A DNA stretch of 8,286 nucleotides from Thermomicrobiaceae bacterium (GTDB lineage Bacteria; Chloroflexota; Chloroflexia; Thermomicrobiales; Thermomicrobiaceae): NCBI GenBank assembly GCA_025966355.1, contig JAICWZ010000066.1, positions 1 to 8,286 of the forward strand, read 5' to 3'. A program made the translations under genes and the position numbers. Under the pieces are notes generated by a model. It was not told the origin of the DNA, made no database searches, and saw only the letters and a list, made by a program, of their open reading frames with translations. Below, piece after piece: positions 6,624 through 8,286 of the stretch (position 1 is its first letter; each line of letters begins with the position of its first letter).

Positions 6624-6660
6624 AATTCAGGCAACGCGCGTCACCACAACGCACCATCAT

Positions 6661-6778
6661 CCTAAACCGCGCCCGCGCGAGCGTCTATCCGCCGCCTGCG
6701 CCGATTTGCGCGTACAATCAGAAACCGGCGAACGTGAAGCGATCGGCGCGATAGCCGGCAGGTGGATAGGATGGCGCG
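6661..6778 (+). promoter_or_regulatory. Divergent intergenic region with a possible -10 box for pccB
   Basis: This non-coding stretch (extending to 6610 if fni starts at TTG 6609) must hold the promoters for the divergent isomerase and carboxylase genes. TACAAT at 6713-6718 is a 5/6 match to the -10 consensus, about 60 bp before the GTG of pccB. No acceptable -35 box lies 16-18 bp upstream, and no clear minus-strand promoter was found. A short inverted repeat, CCGGC (6725-6729) and GCCGG (6754-6758), lies between the -10 candidate and the gene. It could be an operator or chance. The functional assignment is weak. Confidence 0.3.
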
Positions 6779-8286
6779 GTGGCAGTCGAGCAGGGAACCG
6801 GGCGCGAGCGATTGGAGCAGGTGCGCGGCGAGATCGCCGAGCAAGAGGCGACGGCTGCAGCCAAGCAACATGCACGCGGCAAGCTCTCGGCGCGTGAGCG
6901 CGTCGAGCAATTGCTCGATGCCGGAAGCTTCGTCGAACTCGATCCGCTCGTCCGCCATCGCTCCACCTTCTTTGGCATGGAGCAGCGGCGCCCGTATGGC
7001 GACGGCGTTGTGACCGGCTATGGCACGATCAATGGGCGTACGGTTGCGATCTTCTCGCAGGATTTCACCGTGTTCGGCGGCAGCCTGGGTGAGGCCTTTG
7101 CCGAGAAGATGGTGAAGGTGATGGACTTCGCCCTGAAAGTCGGCTGCCCGGTTATCGGGATCAACGACTCGGCCGGCGCGCGAATCCAGGAAGGTGTCGA
7201 GGGGCTGGCCGGCTACGGCGACGTCTTCTATCGCAATGTGCAGGCATCGGGGGTTGTGCCGCAGATCTCGATTATCGCCGGATCCTGCGCCGGTGGCGCC
7301 GTCTATTCTCCGGCGATGACTGATTTCATCTTCATGGTCGATCAGTTGAGCCAGATGTTCATTACCGGCCCCGATGTGATCCGCACCGTCACCGGCGAAG
7401 AGGTGACGCTGGAGCAGTTGGGTGGGGCCGAAACGCATATGACACGCAGCGGCGTGGCGCACTTCAAGGCGTCCGACGAAGAACAGCTCTTCGAGCAGGT
7501 GCGCGCCTTGCTCAGCTTCATTCCGTCAAACAATCTCGAAGATGCACCGGGCTTCACGCCGGAGGACGATCCGGAGCGGGCCGATATTGAACTCGACTCG
7601 CTCGTCCCGGAGGTGAGCACCCGGCCATACGACATGCTCGATGTGATCGAGCATATAGTCGATTTTGGCGAATTTCTCGAGGTTCAAGCCGAGTGGGCGA
7701 AGAACATCGTCGTCGGCTTCGCCCGGCTCAATGGCCAGGCGATCGGCATCGTCGCCAATCAGCCGAAGGTGCTGGCCGGCACGCTCGACATCGACGCCTC
7801 CAGCAAGGCGGCGCGCTTCGTCCGCTTCTGCGATGCCTTCAACATTCCGCTGGTGACGTTCGTCGATGTTCCCGGCTTCCTGCCCGGCACGAATCAGGAG
7901 TACGGCGGCATTATCCGACATGGCTCGAAGCTGCTCTATGCGTATTGCGAAGCGACCGTGCCGAAGCTGACGGTGATCACGCGCAAGGCGTACGGCGGCG
8001 CCTACGTCGTCATGTGCTCCAAGGCGCTACGGGCCGATTTCAGCGTCGCCTGGCCGAGCGCCGAGGTGGCGGTGATGGGACCGTCGGCGGCAGTCAACGT
8101 GATCTCCCGGCGAGAGATCGCCGAGGCGGACGATCCCGAGGAGCGGCGGCAAGAGCTGGTCGCGAACTACGAACACGAGTTTGCCAATCCATTCCAGGTC
8201 GCCTCACGCGGCTACGTCGACGACGTAATTCAACCAAGCCAGACACGAAGCTGGCTCATCCGCGCCTTGCAGGCGACGCGGACGAA
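6779..8286 (+). CDS. pccB: Propionyl/acetyl-CoA carboxylase beta subunit (carboxyltransferase), 3' end cut by window
   Basis: 502 residues, open at the right edge; family members are about 510-530 residues long, so only a short C-terminal tail is missing. It transfers carboxyl from carboxybiotin on the alpha subunit to propionyl-CoA (and perhaps acetyl-CoA), making (S)-methylmalonyl-CoA for the epimerase and mutase encoded nearby. Two crotonase-like domains are visible. The N-terminal one has [10 protein letters not shown] (130-139) and the first oxyanion-hole loop [11 protein letters not shown] (168-178). The C-terminal one has [16 protein letters not shown] and the second loop KAYGGAY (403-409). 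Residue 410, after GGAY, is Val; dedicated propionyl-CoA carboxylases have Asp there, which may broaden specificity. GTG 6779 is the first start after an in-frame TAG (6767-6769), with AGG at 6768-6770 as a weak ribosome site. The alpha subunit is not in the window and may lie downstream. Methylmalonyl-CoA decarboxylase alpha (MmdA) is a related alternative. Confidence 0.9.
   Translation, partial: MAVEQGTGRERLEQVRGEIAEQEATAAAKQHARGKLSARERVEQLLDAGSFVELDPLVRHRSTFFGMEQRRPYGDGVVTGYGTINGRTVAIFSQDFTVFGGSLGEAFAEKMVKVMDFALKVGCPVIGINDSAGARIQEGVEGLAGYGDVFYRNVQASGVVPQISIIAGSCAGGAVYSPAMTDFIFMVDQLSQMFITGPDVIRTVTGEEVTLEQLGGAETHMTRSGVAHFKASDEEQLFEQVRALLSFIPSNNLEDAPGFTPEDDPERADIELDSLVPEVSTRPYDMLDVIEHIVDFGEFLEVQAEWAKNIVVGFARLNGQAIGIVANQPKVLAGTLDIDASSKAARFVRFCDAFNIPLVTFVDVPGFLPGTNQEYGGIIRHGSKLLYAYCEATVPKLTVITRKAYGGAYVVMCSKALRADFSVAWPSAEVAVMGPSAAVNVISRREIAEADDPEERRQELVANYEHEFANPFQVASRGYVDDVIQPSQTRSWLIRALQATRT

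Noticed and set aside
6106..6897. A 263-codon plus-strand open frame opposite fni
   Set aside because: The minus strand carries an isomerase with every expected motif; the plus-strand product resembles nothing.
6662..7462. A 266-codon minus-strand open frame opposite the start of pccB
   Set aside because: It lies antisense to the conserved carboxyltransferase domain and shows no family signature. It is explained by codon bias of the real gene.
1..8286. CRISPR arrays, tRNA or rRNA genes, insertion sequences or riboswitches
   Set aside because: I saw no regularly spaced repeats, no tRNA-like clover leaf, no rRNA core sequences, no transposase and no recognisable riboswitch motif by reading both strands. 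Weak or diverged elements could still be missed without a search.

Overview
This window comes from a high-GC bacterial chromosome. It looks like ordinary, densely packed core genome with one small accessory insertion. No single gene fixes the taxonomy. The combination is compatible with Chloroflexota, for example the Thermomicrobia: a PBP2/MinCDE shape and division block, a type 2 (FMN) isopentenyl-diphosphate isomerase, a methylmalonyl-CoA mutase split from its B12-binding subunit, and frequent GTG/TTG starts. That placement is an inference of low to moderate confidence.

Left part (1-2881), plus strand: the C-terminal half of penicillin-binding protein 2 (elongation transpeptidase), then a complete minC-minD-minE set. 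Together these handle cell elongation and placement of the division septum. The presence of MinE with its membrane-binding and anti-MinCD segments implies an oscillating, E. coli-type Min system.

Middle part (2885-4904), plus strand: methylmalonyl-CoA epimerase starts 3 nt after the minE stop. The catalytic large subunit of methylmalonyl-CoA mutase follows. The right edge (6779-8286) carries the beta (carboxyltransferase) subunit of a propionyl/acetyl-CoA carboxylase, cut off by the window end. These three enzymes form the propionyl-CoA to methylmalonyl-CoA to succinyl-CoA route. The biotin-carboxylase/BCCP alpha subunit and the mutase B12-binding subunit are not in the window.

Between mutase and carboxylase (4905-6778): a YefM-YoeB type II toxin-antitoxin module has its own sigma70-like promoter. 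Two TGTACA operator cores lie over and just downstream of the -10 box. Convergent to it, on the minus strand, is the type 2 IPP isomerase gene, whose 3' end overlaps the toxin gene by 38 bp. A region of about 120-170 bp separates the divergent isomerase and carboxylase genes.

I do not see evidence for a wholly undescribed system. The points most worth a second look are the TA operator architecture, the toxin/isomerase antisense overlap, the Val (rather than Asp) at the acyl-CoA carboxylase specificity position, and the physical coupling of the Min operon to propionate-metabolism genes.
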